30,346 nucleotides of DNA from JBASNZ01 sp049657775 (GCA_049657775.1 JBASNZ010000093.1:1-30346), one strand, 5' to 3'; counted from the first letter of the stretch, positions 7,000 to 14,591 are shown. Translations and numbers: made by a program. Notes: generated by a model from the sequence alone, not told the origin.

Positions 7000-7185
7000 G
7001 TGGCAAAGAAGTCGATGATCGCCAAGGCGAAGCGCAAGCCGAAGTTCGGCGTGCGCACGGTCAACCGCTGCACCCGCTGCGGTCGCCCGCGGGCCTACTA
7101 CAGGCAGTTCGGCCTGTGCCGTATCTGCCTGCGAGAGCTGGCGAGCCGCGGCGAGTTGCCCGGCGTCCGCAAGGCAAGCTGGTAG
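7000..7185 (+). CDS. rpsZ: 30S ribosomal protein S14, zinc-binding type Z
   Basis: 61 residues, the short zinc-binding form of S14, not the ~100-residue form. CTRC (Cys24, Cys27) and CRIC (Cys40, Cys43) supply the zinc site, and the protein ends GELPGVRKASW as expected. GTG 7000 follows AAGGAGGT at 6986-6993. S14 assembles late in the 30S head. A zinc-free paralogue, if the genome has one, is not in this window. Confidence 0.97.
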   Translation: MAKKSMIAKAKRKPKFGVRTVNRCTRCGRPRAYYRQFGLCRICLRELASRGELPGVRKASW

Positions 7186-7215
7186 GCGCTGGAGCATTTC
7201 GTTGAACAGACTCGA

Positions 7216-7256
7216 CAGGCGTCCGTGTCATGGGCAGGGACGAACCGGCGAGCCTG
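7216..7256 (+). other. Imperfect inverted repeat in the rpsZ-rpsH spacer
   Basis: In the 99-nt spacer, CAGGC (7216-7220) can pair with GCCTG (7252-7256). Directly inside, GTCC (7221-7224) can pair with GGAC (7238-7241), leaving a bulge. It is weaker than the other spacer hairpins and may be coincidence. Confidence 0.3.
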
Positions 7257-7284
7257 GATGGTCCAATCATAGGAGGACATACCA

Positions 7285-7683
7285 ATGAGCATGACAGACC
7301 CGATCGCAGACATGTTGACTCGCGTGCGCAACGCGAACTCGGCATTCCAGGGCAGCGTCACGATGCCTTCTTCCAAGAAGCTCGTGGAGATCGCCCGCAT
7401 CCTCAAGGAAGAGGGCTACGTTGCGGACTACGCGGTCACGCCCGGTGAGCCCCAGGCCACCCTTGAGATCACGATGAAGTACGGCGCCAAGAAGCAGCGC
7501 ACCATCACAGGTATCCGCCGCATCAGCAAGCCCGGCCTTCGCGTGTACGCCAAGAAGGACGAACTTCCCCGCGTTCTGGGTGGACTCGGCATCGCCGTCA
7601 TCTCCACCTCAAGCGGTGTCATGACCGAGAAGCAGGCCCGCGCTGCCGGTGTCGGCGGCGAGGTCATCGCCTACATCTGGTAA
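7285..7683 (+). CDS. rpsH: 30S ribosomal protein S8
   Basis: 132 residues. S8 binds 16S helix 21 early in assembly and in Escherichia coli represses the spc operon. MSMTDPIADMLTRVRNANSA, the SSKKLVEIARILKEEGYV segment, RISKPGLRVYAKKDELPRVLGGLGIAVISTSSGVMTEKQAR and the final GGEVIAYIW identify it. ATG 7285 follows AGGAGG at 7271-7276. Confidence 0.98.
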   Translation: MSMTDPIADMLTRVRNANSAFQGSVTMPSSKKLVEIARILKEEGYVADYAVTPGEPQATLEITMKYGAKKQRTITGIRRISKPGLRVYAKKDELPRVLGGLGIAVISTSSGVMTEKQARAAGVGGEVIAYIW

Positions 7684-7709
7684 TCGGACCGGAGAGAAAG
7701 GAGCAAGCC

Positions 7710-8246
7710 GTGTCTCGTATCGGCAAGCAGCCCATCCCGGTCCCGGCCGGGGTAGAGGTAACGATCAATGGCACCGAGGTGACCGTCAAGGGGCCCAAGG
7801 GTACCCTGTCCTCGGTGTTCGACCGGGACATGATCATCGAACTGCAAGACGGGGTCATCGAGGTCCGCCGTCCGAGCGACGAGCGCAATCACCGCTCGCT
7901 GCACGGTCTCACGCGTACCCTGATCGCGAACATGGTCACCGGCGTTTCGCAGGGTTTCCAGAAGGACCTGGAGATCGTGGGCGTCGGTTACCGTGCGACG
8001 CTCAAGGGCGAGGACCTGGACATGGCCCTCGGCTTCAGCCACCCCGTGCTGATCAAGCCCGAGGCCGGCATCACTTTCGAAGTGCCCGCGCCGACGAAGA
8101 TCAGCGTCAAGGGCATCGACAAGCAGCGCGTTGGCGAAGTAGCCGCCCAGATCCGCAAGCTTCGTCCGCCGGAACCCTACAAGGGCAAGGGCGTTCGCTA
8201 TGCGGGCGAGCACGTTCGCCGCAAGCTCGGCAAGGCCGCCAAGTAA
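7710..8246 (+). CDS. rplF: 50S ribosomal protein L6
   Basis: 178 residues, with two duplicated L6 folds. L6 lies near the factor-binding site. MSRIGKQPIPVPAGVEVTI and KGPKGTLS mark the first half. FEVPAPTKISVKGIDKQRVGEVAAQIRKLRPPEPYKGKGVRYAGEHVRRKLGKAAK is the diagnostic C-terminal block (described in parts: IRKLRPPEPYKGKG, then RRKLGK). GTG 7710 follows AAGGAG at 7698-7703. The 26-bp gap from rpsH has no hairpin. Confidence 0.97.
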   Translation: MSRIGKQPIPVPAGVEVTINGTEVTVKGPKGTLSSVFDRDMIIELQDGVIEVRRPSDERNHRSLHGLTRTLIANMVTGVSQGFQKDLEIVGVGYRATLKGEDLDMALGFSHPVLIKPEAGITFEVPAPTKISVKGIDKQRVGEVAAQIRKLRPPEPYKGKGVRYAGEHVRRKLGKAAK

Positions 8247-8257
8247 CCGGATGTCAC

Positions 8258-8277
8258 TCGCGCCAAGTGCGGCGCGA
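8258..8277 (+). other. Perfect hairpin in the rplF-rplR spacer
   Basis: TCGCGCC (8258-8264) pairs with GGCGCGA (8271-8277) around a 6-nt loop AAGTGC. No U-tract; rplR follows 25 nt downstream. Confidence 0.6.
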
Positions 8278-8302
8278 TTCCAAGAGAGAGTAGGACTGAA
8301 GG

Positions 8303-8671
8303 ATGGACAAGACCAAGGCAAAGGCAGCAGCACTCGCCCGTCGCCAGAGGCGCGTCCGCGGCAAGGTGGCCGGTTCGGCCGAGCGCCCGCGTCTGCGCGT
8401 CACTCGCTCCAATGCGAATATCTACGCCCAGGTCATCGACGACGGTACCGGCACGACGCTCGTGTCGGCCTCCACGCTCGATGCCGACCTCAAGGGCGAA
8501 GTGAAGAACGGCTCGAACATCGAGGCCGCCAAGGCCGTCGGTGAGCTGGTAGCTCGTCGCGCACTCGAGGCGGGTATCACCACCGTCGTCTTCGATCGCG
8601 GTGGCCGTCTGTACCATGGCCGCGTCAAGTCCCTTGCCGAGGGCGCCCGTGGCGCCGGCCTGTCGTTCTAG
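8303..8671 (+). CDS. rplR: 50S ribosomal protein L18
   Basis: 122 residues. L18 binds 5S rRNA with L5 and L25. The basic N-terminus RRQRRVRGKVAGSAERPRL, the block VTRSNANIYAQVIDD, and FDRGGRLYHGRVKSLAEGARGAGLSF at the end are typical. ATG 8303 follows a GAGAGAGTAGGA purine run. The stop codon overlaps the AGGAGG used by rpsE. Confidence 0.97.
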   Translation: MDKTKAKAAALARRQRRVRGKVAGSAERPRLRVTRSNANIYAQVIDDGTGTTLVSASTLDADLKGEVKNGSNIEAAKAVGELVARRALEAGITTVVFDRGGRLYHGRVKSLAEGARGAGLSF

Positions 8672-8683
8672 GAGGATGTGCTG

Positions 8684-9199
8684 ATGGCTCGCGAACGCGA
8701 AGTCGCTCCCGTCTCGGAGCTGCAGGAGAAGGTCGTTTATATCAACCGTGTCGCCAAGGTCGTCAAGGGGGGTCGGCGGTTCTCGCTGACGGCTCTCGTT
8801 GTCGTCGGTGACGGCAAGGGTCGTGTAGGCGTTGGCATGGGTAAGTCCGCTGAAGTGCCCGTCGCCATCAAGAAGGGCGTCGAAGACGCGAAGAAGAACA
8901 TGTTCTCGTTCCCGCTTGTGGGCACGACGATCCCGCACGCCATTCTCGGCGAGTACGGCGCGGGCAAGGTTCTGCTCAAGCCGGCTGCTCCCGGTACCGG
9001 TGTTATCGCCGGCGGCCCGGTGCGCGCCCTGCTCGAGCTCGGTGGGGTCACGGACGTGCTCTCGAAGTCCCTGGGCACGAACAACGCTCTCAATATGGTG
9101 AAGGCTGCCGCGCAGGGCCTGCAGTCACTTGCAAGCCCCGAGGACGTAGCACGCCGCCGTGGCAAGACCGTTGCCGAGGTCTACGGTCGGAAGGGTTAG
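8684..9199 (+). CDS. rpsE: 30S ribosomal protein S5
   Basis: 171 residues from ATG 8684, with AGGAGG at 8670-8675 eight nt upstream. A GTG at 8678 is in frame but too close to that site. S5 helps set decoding accuracy and mRNA unwinding with S3 and S4. VVYINRVAKVVKGGRRFSLTALVVVGDG, GKSAEVPVAIKKGVEDAKKNM, TIPHAILGEYGAGKVLLKPAAPGTGVIAGG and the LGTNNALNMVKAA region are all present. Confidence 0.97.
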   Translation: MAREREVAPVSELQEKVVYINRVAKVVKGGRRFSLTALVVVGDGKGRVGVGMGKSAEVPVAIKKGVEDAKKNMFSFPLVGTTIPHAILGEYGAGKVLLKPAAPGTGVIAGGPVRALLELGGVTDVLSKSLGTNNALNMVKAAAQGLQSLASPEDVARRRGKTVAEVYGRKG

Positions 9200-9201
9200 A
9201 G

Positions 9202-9399
9202 ATGACGAAGGCAGATAAGACCGCCACCCTCAAGATCACCCAGGTCAAGAGCGTGATCGGTTTCCCGCCCGACCAGCGCGGCACGGTGCGCGCTCTCGGC
9301 CTCAAGCGTATCAACGACACCGCATTGCAGGCCGACACCCCGGTGATCCGAGGGATGATCTTCAAGGTGAAGCATCTTGTGAAGGTCGAAGAAGTCTAA
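9202..9399 (+). CDS. rpmD: 50S ribosomal protein L30
   Basis: 65 residues. L30 is a small 23S-binding protein lost in some lineages but kept here. LKITQVKSVIGFPPDQRGTVRALGLKRIND and the closing VRGMIFKVKHLVKVEE-like segment (here IRGMIFKVKHLVKVEEV) fit. It begins 2 bp after the rpsE stop, with GGAAGGG upstream. The stop lies at the edge of an 18-bp palindrome. Confidence 0.96.
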   Translation: MTKADKTATLKITQVKSVIGFPPDQRGTVRALGLKRINDTALQADTPVIRGMIFKVKHLVKVEEV

Positions 9400-9467
9400 C
9401 AGACGCCATGGCGTCTGCCCGACAGTCAGCCGGCGGCGAGCGGCCGGTACCGGGACCGAGGTCCCGG
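9400..9467 (+). other. 18-bp palindrome and second perfect hairpin in the rpmD-rplO spacer
   Basis: Bases 9400-9417 are a perfect palindrome, which in RNA gives CAGACGC/GCGTCTG with a CATG loop. CCGGGAC (9450-9456) pairs with GTCCCGG (9461-9467) around CGAG. Between them is a GC-rich segment that can pair further. Neither has a U-tract. As DNA the first could also be a protein-binding site; the matching pattern in other spacers favours an RNA role. Confidence 0.6.
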
Positions 9468-9497
9468 ACAGCGAACCAAGAAGGAGCGTAAGGAACC

Positions 9498-9944
9498 ATG
9501 CAGATCCACGACCTGTTCCCGGCACCTGGGTCCCGCAAGGACCGCAAGCGTGTCGGTCGAGGCCACGGTAGCGGTCACGGTGGCCGTTCCGGCAAGGGTA
9601 ACAAGGGCCAGCTCTCCCGCTCGGGCGGCGGCAAGGGTCCAGGCTTCGAGGGCGGCCAGAATCCGCTCGCGATGCGTCTTCCCAAGCTCCCCGGCTTCAA
9701 GAATCGCAATCGCGTCGAGTATGCGGTCGTCAACGTCTCCCGTCTGGACGGCCTGTACGAGAAGGGTGCCGTCGTCGACGTCGACTCGCTCTTCGACAAG
9801 GGCGTCATCAAGTCCAAGACCGTCCCGGTCAAGGTTCTCGGTGACGGCGAGATCACGAAGGCACTGACCGTGAAGGTCGACAAGGTCTCGGCACCCGCGA
9901 AGGTGAAGATCGAGGCCGCGGGAGGGACGGTCAAGCAGCCGTGA
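9498..9944 (+). CDS. rplO: 50S ribosomal protein L15
   Basis: 148 residues. L15 joins late steps of 50S assembly. The Gly/Arg/Lys-rich N-terminus (KDRKRVGRGHGSGHGGRSGKG) and GFEGGQNPLAMRLPKLPGFKN are diagnostic, followed by the globular domain ending KIEAAGGTVKQP. ATG 9498 follows AAGGAG and AAGGA runs. The TGA stop lies inside the secY GTG start (GTGA at 9941-9944), so the two are translationally coupled. Confidence 0.97.
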   Translation: MQIHDLFPAPGSRKDRKRVGRGHGSGHGGRSGKGNKGQLSRSGGGKGPGFEGGQNPLAMRLPKLPGFKNRNRVEYAVVNVSRLDGLYEKGAVVDVDSLFDKGVIKSKTVPVKVLGDGEITKALTVKVDKVSAPAKVKIEAAGGTVKQP

Positions 9945-11209
9945 TAGAGGCCCTCGTCAATGCGTTCCGGATTCCGGACCTGCGCAAGAAGATCATCTTC
10001 ACGCTGAGCATCATCGCGCTGTATCGCGTTGGTGCCCACATTCCCGTTCCCGGTATCGACCCGGGTGCGGTGAAGGAGATCGTCCAGTCTGGAGCCGCTC
10101 TCGGTCTCCTCAACCTGTTCGCAGGTGGAGCTCTTGAGAACTTTGCGCTCTTCTCGCTCGGCATCATGCCGTACATCACGTCGTCGATCATCATGCAGCT
10201 GCTTCAGGCGGTCATCCCGACCATCGAGCGGTGGGCCAAGGAAGGCGAAGCGGGGCAGCGTAAGATCACCCAGACGACTCGTTACATGACGCTGGGCATC
10301 GGCCTCGTGGAGTCCATCGGTCTGCTGTCGGTTTTCCAGGCGAGCGTGTCCCAGGGTGGCATCGGGGTTCAGTTCGACTGGCTCACCCGCATCGTCATCG
10401 TCATCAGCCTGCTGGCCGGCACCGCCTTCATCATGTGGCTCGGAGAGCTCATCACACAGCGTGGCGTGGGCAACGGCATGTCGCTGCTGATCTTCGCCAG
10501 CATCGTGTCACGCTTCCCCGTGACGCTCGTCAGCGCCGTACAGCTCAACGAGTGGTACATGACGGTGTTCCTGCTGGCCGTCTCGCTGGTCGTGGTGGCG
10601 GCGGTCATCTTCATGGAGCGTGGTCAGAGGCGGATCCCGGTTCAGTACGCCAAGCGCGTCGTCGGCCGGAAGGTCTACGGCGGCTCGGGCACGTACATCC
10701 CGCTCAAGGTCAACGGGGCCAACGTCATCCCGATCATCTTCGCGTCGTCGATCCTGCTGTTCCCCGCCACGATCTCGCAGTTCTTCCCCAAGGTCGCATG
10801 GCTCAAGGCGTTCTCGTCTGCGCTGTCCGGCGGCTGGCTGCACATCACGCTGTACGCCGTGCTCATCGTGTTCTTCACGTACTTCTACACCGCCCTCGTG
10901 TTCAACCCGATCGATCTGGCGGACAACCTCCGCAAGAACGGCGGGTTCATCCCGGGTGTGCGCCCGGGCAAGCAGACGGTGGTGTATATCGAGAACGTGC
11001 TGAACAGGATCACGCTGCCCGGTGGTATCTTCCTGGCGGCCATCGCGGTTCTGCCGCAGGTGTTCTTCCAGTTCCAGGCCACGAGTTCGCCGCTTCTTCA
11101 GGCGTTCGGTGGCACGTCGATCCTCATCATGGTCGGCGTAGCGCTGGAGACGATGACCCAGCTCGAGAGTCAGTTGAAGATGCGTCACTACGACGGCTTC
11201 TTCAAGTAG
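9941..11209 (+). CDS. secY: Preprotein translocase subunit SecY
   Basis: 422 residues, the channel-forming subunit of SecYEG in the cytoplasmic membrane. The start FRIPDLRKKIIFTLSIIALYRVGAHIPVPGID contains TM1. The GIMPYITSSIIMQLL segment is the TM2 region and GVGNGMSLLIFASIVSRFP is the TM5 loop. The cytoplasmic loop QRRIPVQYAKR and the LPGGIFLAAIAVLPQVF segment follow. About ten hydrophobic segments are visible. The GTG start overlaps the rplO stop by 4 nt. secE and secG are not in the window, which is usual. Confidence 0.98.
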   Translation: MIEALVNAFRIPDLRKKIIFTLSIIALYRVGAHIPVPGIDPGAVKEIVQSGAALGLLNLFAGGALENFALFSLGIMPYITSSIIMQLLQAVIPTIERWAKEGEAGQRKITQTTRYMTLGIGLVESIGLLSVFQASVSQGGIGVQFDWLTRIVIVISLLAGTAFIMWLGELITQRGVGNGMSLLIFASIVSRFPVTLVSAVQLNEWYMTVFLLAVSLVVVAAVIFMERGQRRIPVQYAKRVVGRKVYGGSGTYIPLKVNGANVIPIIFASSILLFPATISQFFPKVAWLKAFSSALSGGWLHITLYAVLIVFFTYFYTALVFNPIDLADNLRKNGGFIPGVRPGKQTVVYIENVLNRITLPGGIFLAAIAVLPQVFFQFQATSSPLLQAFGGTSILIMVGVALETMTQLESQLKMRHYDGFFK

Positions 11210-11222
11210 GGGAGGACCGAAG

Positions 11223-11867
11223 ATGAACGTCATGCTCCTTGGCGCTCCGGGCGCCGGCAAAGGCACTCAGGCCGCGAAGCTGATGGAGACCTACGGGCTT
11301 GTCCATATCTCCACCGGTGACATACTGCGCTCGGCGGTGGCAAATCAGACCCCGCTCGGCATGGCGGCCAAGAGGTACATGGACAAAGGCGAGCTCGTCC
11401 CTGATATGGTGGTCATCGGACTCGTGAAGGGCCGGCTGCAGGAGCCGGACGCTGAGAAGGGCTTCATTCTCGACGGCTTCCCACGAACCGTTGTTCAGGC
11501 AGACGCGCTCGGCACGGCGCTCGACGAGCTCGGGAAGACGCTCGATGCCGTCATGAGCATCGACGTCGACAAGCAGGCTCTCATCGAGCGGCTGACGGCA
11601 CGCCGCACGTGTACGGCGTGCGGCGCGATCTTCAATGTCATCTCGCAGCCCGAGACGAGGTCGGGCGTGTGTCCGGCCTGTGGTGGACGACTGATGCAGC
11701 GCGACGACGACACGGTCGAGACGGTGACCAACCGACTCAACGTGTACGAGGAGAACACGGCTCCCCTTATCGCATACTACCGCGCCAAGGGGATCCTCCA
11801 CTCGATCGACGGCAATCGTCCGGTCGATGAGGTCTTCGGCTCGGTGCGCAAGGTCATGGAGGGCTAG
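11223..11867 (+). CDS. adk: Adenylate kinase, zinc-binding long form
   Basis: 214 residues. Catalyses ATP + AMP = 2 ADP in the cytoplasm. P-loop GAPGAGKGT is at residues 7-15, the AMP-site HISTGD at 28-33, and DGFPRTVVQA in the core. The LID domain carries Cys130/Cys133 and Cys150/Cys153, the four-cysteine zinc site seen in Gram-positive adenylate kinases. ATG 11223 follows GGGGAGGA directly after the secY stop. secY-adk-map is a widespread order. Confidence 0.98.
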   Translation: MNVMLLGAPGAGKGTQAAKLMETYGLVHISTGDILRSAVANQTPLGMAAKRYMDKGELVPDMVVIGLVKGRLQEPDAEKGFILDGFPRTVVQADALGTALDELGKTLDAVMSIDVDKQALIERLTARRTCTACGAIFNVISQPETRSGVCPACGGRLMQRDDDTVETVTNRLNVYEENTAPLIAYYRAKGILHSIDGNRPVDEVFGSVRKVMEG

Positions 11868-11872
11868 ATTCC

Positions 11873-12619
11873 TTGATCCTCATCAAGTCGCCCACAGAGA
11901 TAGAGACGATGAAGGAGGCCGGCAGGATCACAGCCGGAGCTCTTCGGGTCGTTGGTGAGGCGGTACGCGTCGGTATCACTACGAAACAACTCGACGCGAT
12001 CGCCGAGGAGTACATCCGCTCGGAGGGCGCCAAGCCGGCGTTCCTCGGGTATAACGGCTTCAAGGGGACGCTGTGCACGTCGTTGAACGAGCAGGTCGTC
12101 CATGGGATTCCCGGATCCCGTGCGCTCAAGGATGGAGACATCCTGTCTGTCGATTGTGGTGCGATCGTCGACGGTTACTATGGCGACGCGGCCATGACCT
12201 TTGGCATCGGCGAGGTCTCCAAGGGGGCCCGCAAGCTCATGGAGGTGACCCGGGCGTCACTTATCGCGGGAATCGCCCAGTGCCGCCCCAACATGCGCCT
12301 GTACGACATCGGGCACGCTGTTCAGCAGATGGCCGAGGCGGCCGGATTCTCGGTCGTTCGTGAGTACGTTGGCCACGGTATCGGGCAGTCGATGCACGAG
12401 GAGCCGCAGATCCCGAACTTCGGGCGGGCGGGCACCGGGCCGCAACTCAAGGCCGGGATGGTGCTCGCCGTCGAGCCGATGGTAAACGCCGGGGGGCACC
12501 AGGTCAGAGGACTCAATGATGGGTGGACCGTGGTCACGGCGGATGGGAGTCTGTCGGCCCACTTTGAGCATACGATCGCCATCACGGCGGACGGACCGCT
12601 CGTATTGACCGTGGAATAG
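11873..12619 (+). CDS. map: Methionine aminopeptidase, type I
   Basis: 248 residues. Removes the initiator Met from nascent proteins; metal-dependent pita-bread fold. The ligands read as Asp94, Asp105, His168, Glu201 and Glu232, in the contexts SVDCG, YYGDAA, GHGIG, AVEPM and FEHT. Start is TTG 11873, which yields MILIKSPTEIETMKEAGRI, the standard N-terminus. It lies 5 bp after adk, with GGAGGG at 11858-11863. No N-terminal zinc-finger extension. Confidence 0.97.
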   Translation: MILIKSPTEIETMKEAGRITAGALRVVGEAVRVGITTKQLDAIAEEYIRSEGAKPAFLGYNGFKGTLCTSLNEQVVHGIPGSRALKDGDILSVDCGAIVDGYYGDAAMTFGIGEVSKGARKLMEVTRASLIAGIAQCRPNMRLYDIGHAVQQMAEAAGFSVVREYVGHGIGQSMHEEPQIPNFGRAGTGPQLKAGMVLAVEPMVNAGGHQVRGLNDGWTVVTADGSLSAHFEHTIAITADGPLVLTVE

Positions 12620-12630
12620 TCAGAAATCTG

Positions 12631-12660
12631 TGGACCGAGCAGGGCAGACTGGGTTATACT
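12631..12660 (+). promoter_or_regulatory. Candidate sigma-70-type promoter before infA
   Basis: TGGACC (12631-12636, 4/6 to TTGACA) and TATACT (12655-12660, 5/6 to TATAAT) are 18 bp apart, in the 79-nt map-infA gap. The transcript would start near 12667, about 32 nt before the infA start. It would give infA-rpmJ-rpsM-rpsK-rpsD-rpoA-rplQ its own promoter. Confidence 0.55.
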
Positions 12661-12698
12661 CCACGTTTGCGGCTTCTCGGCGGCAAGGGAGATGTGTA

Positions 12699-12920
12699 TT
12701 GGCCAAGCGCGACGACGCCATAGAAATGGAAGGCACGGTCATTGAGCCGTTGCCGAACGCTATGTTCCGGGTGGAGTTGGACAATGGCCACAAGGTGCTA
12801 GCGCACATCTCTGGCAAGATGCGCATGCACTACATCCGCATCTTGCCGGGCGACAAGGTCATCGTAGAGTTGTCGCCGTACGATCTCACGCGGGGAAGGA
12901 TCACCTACCGGTTCAAGTAA
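12699..12920 (+). CDS. infA: Translation initiation factor IF-1
   Basis: 73 residues, the standard IF-1 length, a single OB fold that occupies the 30S A site during initiation. EMEGTVIEPLPNAMFRVELDNGHKVLAHISGKMRMHYIRILPGDKVIVELSPYDLTRGRITYRFK is family sequence from end to end (key parts: GHKVLAHISGKMR, LTRGRITYR). Start is TTG 12699 after AAGGGAGA. The frame stays open upstream to 12630, but that part crosses the promoter and has no similarity. A hairpin straddles the stop codon. Confidence 0.97.
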   Translation: MAKRDDAIEMEGTVIEPLPNAMFRVELDNGHKVLAHISGKMRMHYIRILPGDKVIVELSPYDLTRGRITYRFK

Positions 12921-12925
12921 CCGGT
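12907..12925 (+). other. Perfect hairpin spanning the infA stop codon
   Basis: ACCGGTT (12907-12913) pairs with AACCGGT (12919-12925), loop CAAGT. The stem contains the last infA codons and stop. Farther down, CACCC (12945-12949) and GGGTG (12958-12962) form a weaker stem in the 117-nt spacer to rpmJ. Neither is followed by a T-run. Confidence 0.5.
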
Positions 12926-13037
12926 TCGTGGAGCGTGATGGAGACACCCGGCACCGTGGGTGGGATTCAAGCACGACAATAAGGCGCCTGCGGCTGGGCG
13001 TGCAGATAGAGTCAAACGGGATCCGAAAGGACCATCG

Positions 13038-13151
13038 ATGAAGGTTCGACCGTCAGTCAAGAGAATGTGTGAGAAGTGCAAGATCATCCGCCGCCACGGC
13101 AGGGTTCTCGTGATCTGTGAGAACCCCCGCCACAAGCAGCGCCAGGGCTAG
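13038..13151 (+). CDS. rpmJ: 50S ribosomal protein L36, zinc-binding form
   Basis: 37 residues, MKVRPSVKRMCEKCK... with the C+ zinc ligands Cys11, Cys14, Cys27 and His32. L36 is the smallest 50S protein and ties together 23S helices near L6. ATG 13038 follows AAAGGA at 13026-13031. The open frame upstream to 12960 is spacer sequence. Standard neighbour of infA and rpsM. Confidence 0.97.
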   Translation: MKVRPSVKRMCEKCKIIRRHGRVLVICENPRHKQRQG

Positions 13152-13164
13152 GTAGGAGGGTCAC

Positions 13165-13539
13165 GTGGCACGTATCGAGGGTGTCGACCTCCCGCGCGAG
13201 AAGCGCGTCGAGATCGGACTTACGTATATCTACGGTATCGGGCTCACAACGAGCCAGCTCATCCTGCGTGAGACCGGTATCGATCCCAGCACTCGTGTGC
13301 GCAACCTCACCGAAGAAGAGGTCGTGCGTCTGCGCGAGTTCATCGACCGCAATCTGAAGGTCGAAGGTGACCTCCGCCGTGAGGTCAGCCAGAACATCAA
13401 GCGTCTCATGGAGATCGGCTGCTATCGGGGACTGCGCCACCGCAAGGGTCTTCCGGTCCGCGGCCAGCGCACGCACACGAATGCGCGTACCCGTAAGGGT
13501 CCCCGTCGCCAAATCGGCGCGAAGAAGAAGGGCAAGTAG
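13165..13539 (+). CDS. rpsM: 30S ribosomal protein S13
   Basis: 124 residues. S13 contacts the P-site tRNA and forms the intersubunit bridge with L5. MARIEGVDLPREKRVEIGLTYIYGIG is the N-terminal block, RRLMEIGCYRGLRHRKGLPVRGQRTHTNARTRKGPRR (seen as EIGCYRGLRHRKGLPVRGQR then THTNARTRKG) the C-terminal one. GTG 13165 follows AGGAGGG. It ends in a Lys-rich tail 3 bp before rpsK. Confidence 0.98.
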   Translation: MARIEGVDLPREKRVEIGLTYIYGIGLTTSQLILRETGIDPSTRVRNLTEEEVVRLREFIDRNLKVEGDLRREVSQNIKRLMEIGCYRGLRHRKGLPVRGQRTHTNARTRKGPRRQIGAKKKGK

Positions 13540-13542
13540 TCC

Positions 13543-13944
13543 ATGGTCGCCAAGAAGAAGAACGTAAAGACCCGGCTCAAGCGCAGCGAGCGCAAGAACA
13601 TCGCTGTCGGCCAGGCGCACATCAAGAGCACGTTCAACAACACGATCGTGAGCATCTCGGATCCCTCGGGCAACGTGATCTCCTGGCAATCCGCCGGTAC
13701 GGTGGGCTTCAAGGGTTCGCGCAAGTCCACGCCGTTCGCTGCACAGCTGGCCGCCGAGGCCTGCGCGAAGATGGCACAGGAGCACGGCGTCCGCAAGGTG
13801 TCAGTGTTCGTGAAGGGTCCCGGCTCCGGCCGCGAGACCGCGATCCGCTCGCTTCAGGCCGCAGGCCTGGAGATCGCGAGCATCCAGGATTGCACCCCTG
13901 TCCCACACAACGGTTGCCGGCCGCGTAAGCGCCGCCGCGTGTAA
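13543..13944 (+). CDS. rpsK: 30S ribosomal protein S11
   Basis: 133 residues. S11 forms part of the 30S platform near the mRNA exit. GQAHIKSTFNNTIVSISDPSGNVISWQSAG, GFKGSRKSTPFAAQLAAE, VFVKGPGSGRETAIRSLQAAGLEI and DCTPVPHNGCRPRKRRRV cover nearly the whole family alignment. ATG 13543 is 3 bp after the rpsM stop, with no strong separate binding site, so coupling is likely. Confidence 0.98.
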   Translation: MVAKKKNVKTRLKRSERKNIAVGQAHIKSTFNNTIVSISDPSGNVISWQSAGTVGFKGSRKSTPFAAQLAAEACAKMAQEHGVRKVSVFVKGPGSGRETAIRSLQAAGLEIASIQDCTPVPHNGCRPRKRRRV

Positions 13945-13964
13945 CTTCGGGAGGACCAACCTCT

Positions 13965-14591
13965 ATGGCACGCTATTCCGGGGCGGACTGCAGACTGTGC
14001 CGCCGAGAAGGTATCAAGCTCTTCCTCAAGGGCGATCGCTGCTATAGCGATAAGTGCGCGATCGAGCGCCGCCCGTACCCGCCTGGTATGGCGGGAAAGA
14101 AGCGTCCTCGCGACAGCGAGTACCGCTTGCAGCTTCGTGAGAAGCAGAAGGCCAAGCGCATTTATGGCATTCTCGAGAAGCAGTTCCGCAACTACTACAA
14201 GCTGGCGAGCCGCATGAGCGGCATCACCGGTGAGAACCTGTTGCGCCTGCTCGAGAGCCGCTTGGACAACGTGGTTTACCGCCTTGGCTTTGCCGCGTCT
14301 CGTGACGAGGCTCGCCAGATGGTGCGTCACGGGCACTTCCTGGTCGACGGTCGTCGGGTGGACATCCCGTCCTTCCGCGTCCGCCCGGCCCAGGTCGTCG
14401 CTCTTGCGCCCAAGGCAAAGGACCTCACTGTCGTGAAGGCCGCCATCATCTCCTCCTCAAAGGTCGAGATCCCGGGCTGGCTGGAAGTCGACGTGGAGAA
14501 GCTCCAGGGCAAGGTGCTCTCGCTCCCCACTCGCGAGCAGATCGATGCTCCGGTGCGCGAGCAGCTCATCGTCGAGCTGTACTCCAAGTAA
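13965..14591 (+). CDS. rpsD: 30S ribosomal protein S4, zinc-binding form
   Basis: 208 residues. S4 nucleates 30S assembly and contributes to accuracy. The N-terminal cysteines Cys9, Cys12, Cys26 and Cys31 form the zinc-knuckle variant. The S4 RNA-binding domain follows (RLDNVVYRLGFAASRDEARQMVRHGHFLVDGRRVDIPS). Location between rpsK and rpoA is the order of Actinobacteria, Clostridia and Proteobacteria rather than Bacillus. ATG 13965 follows GGGAGGA. In Escherichia coli S4 represses this operon; no such leader is evident. Confidence 0.98.
   Translation: MARYSGADCRLCRREGIKLFLKGDRCYSDKCAIERRPYPPGMAGKKRPRDSEYRLQLREKQKAKRIYGILEKQFRNYYKLASRMSGITGENLLRLLESRLDNVVYRLGFAASRDEARQMVRHGHFLVDGRRVDIPSFRVRPAQVVALAPKAKDLTVVKAAIISSSKVEIPGWLEVDVEKLQGKVLSLPTREQIDAPVREQLIVELYSK

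Noticed and set aside
2263..12959. 13-bp exact repeat CCCGGCACCGTGG at 2263-2275 and 12947-12959, both in ribosomal spacers
   Set aside because: In 30 kb of GC-rich sequence several 13-bp matches are expected by chance.
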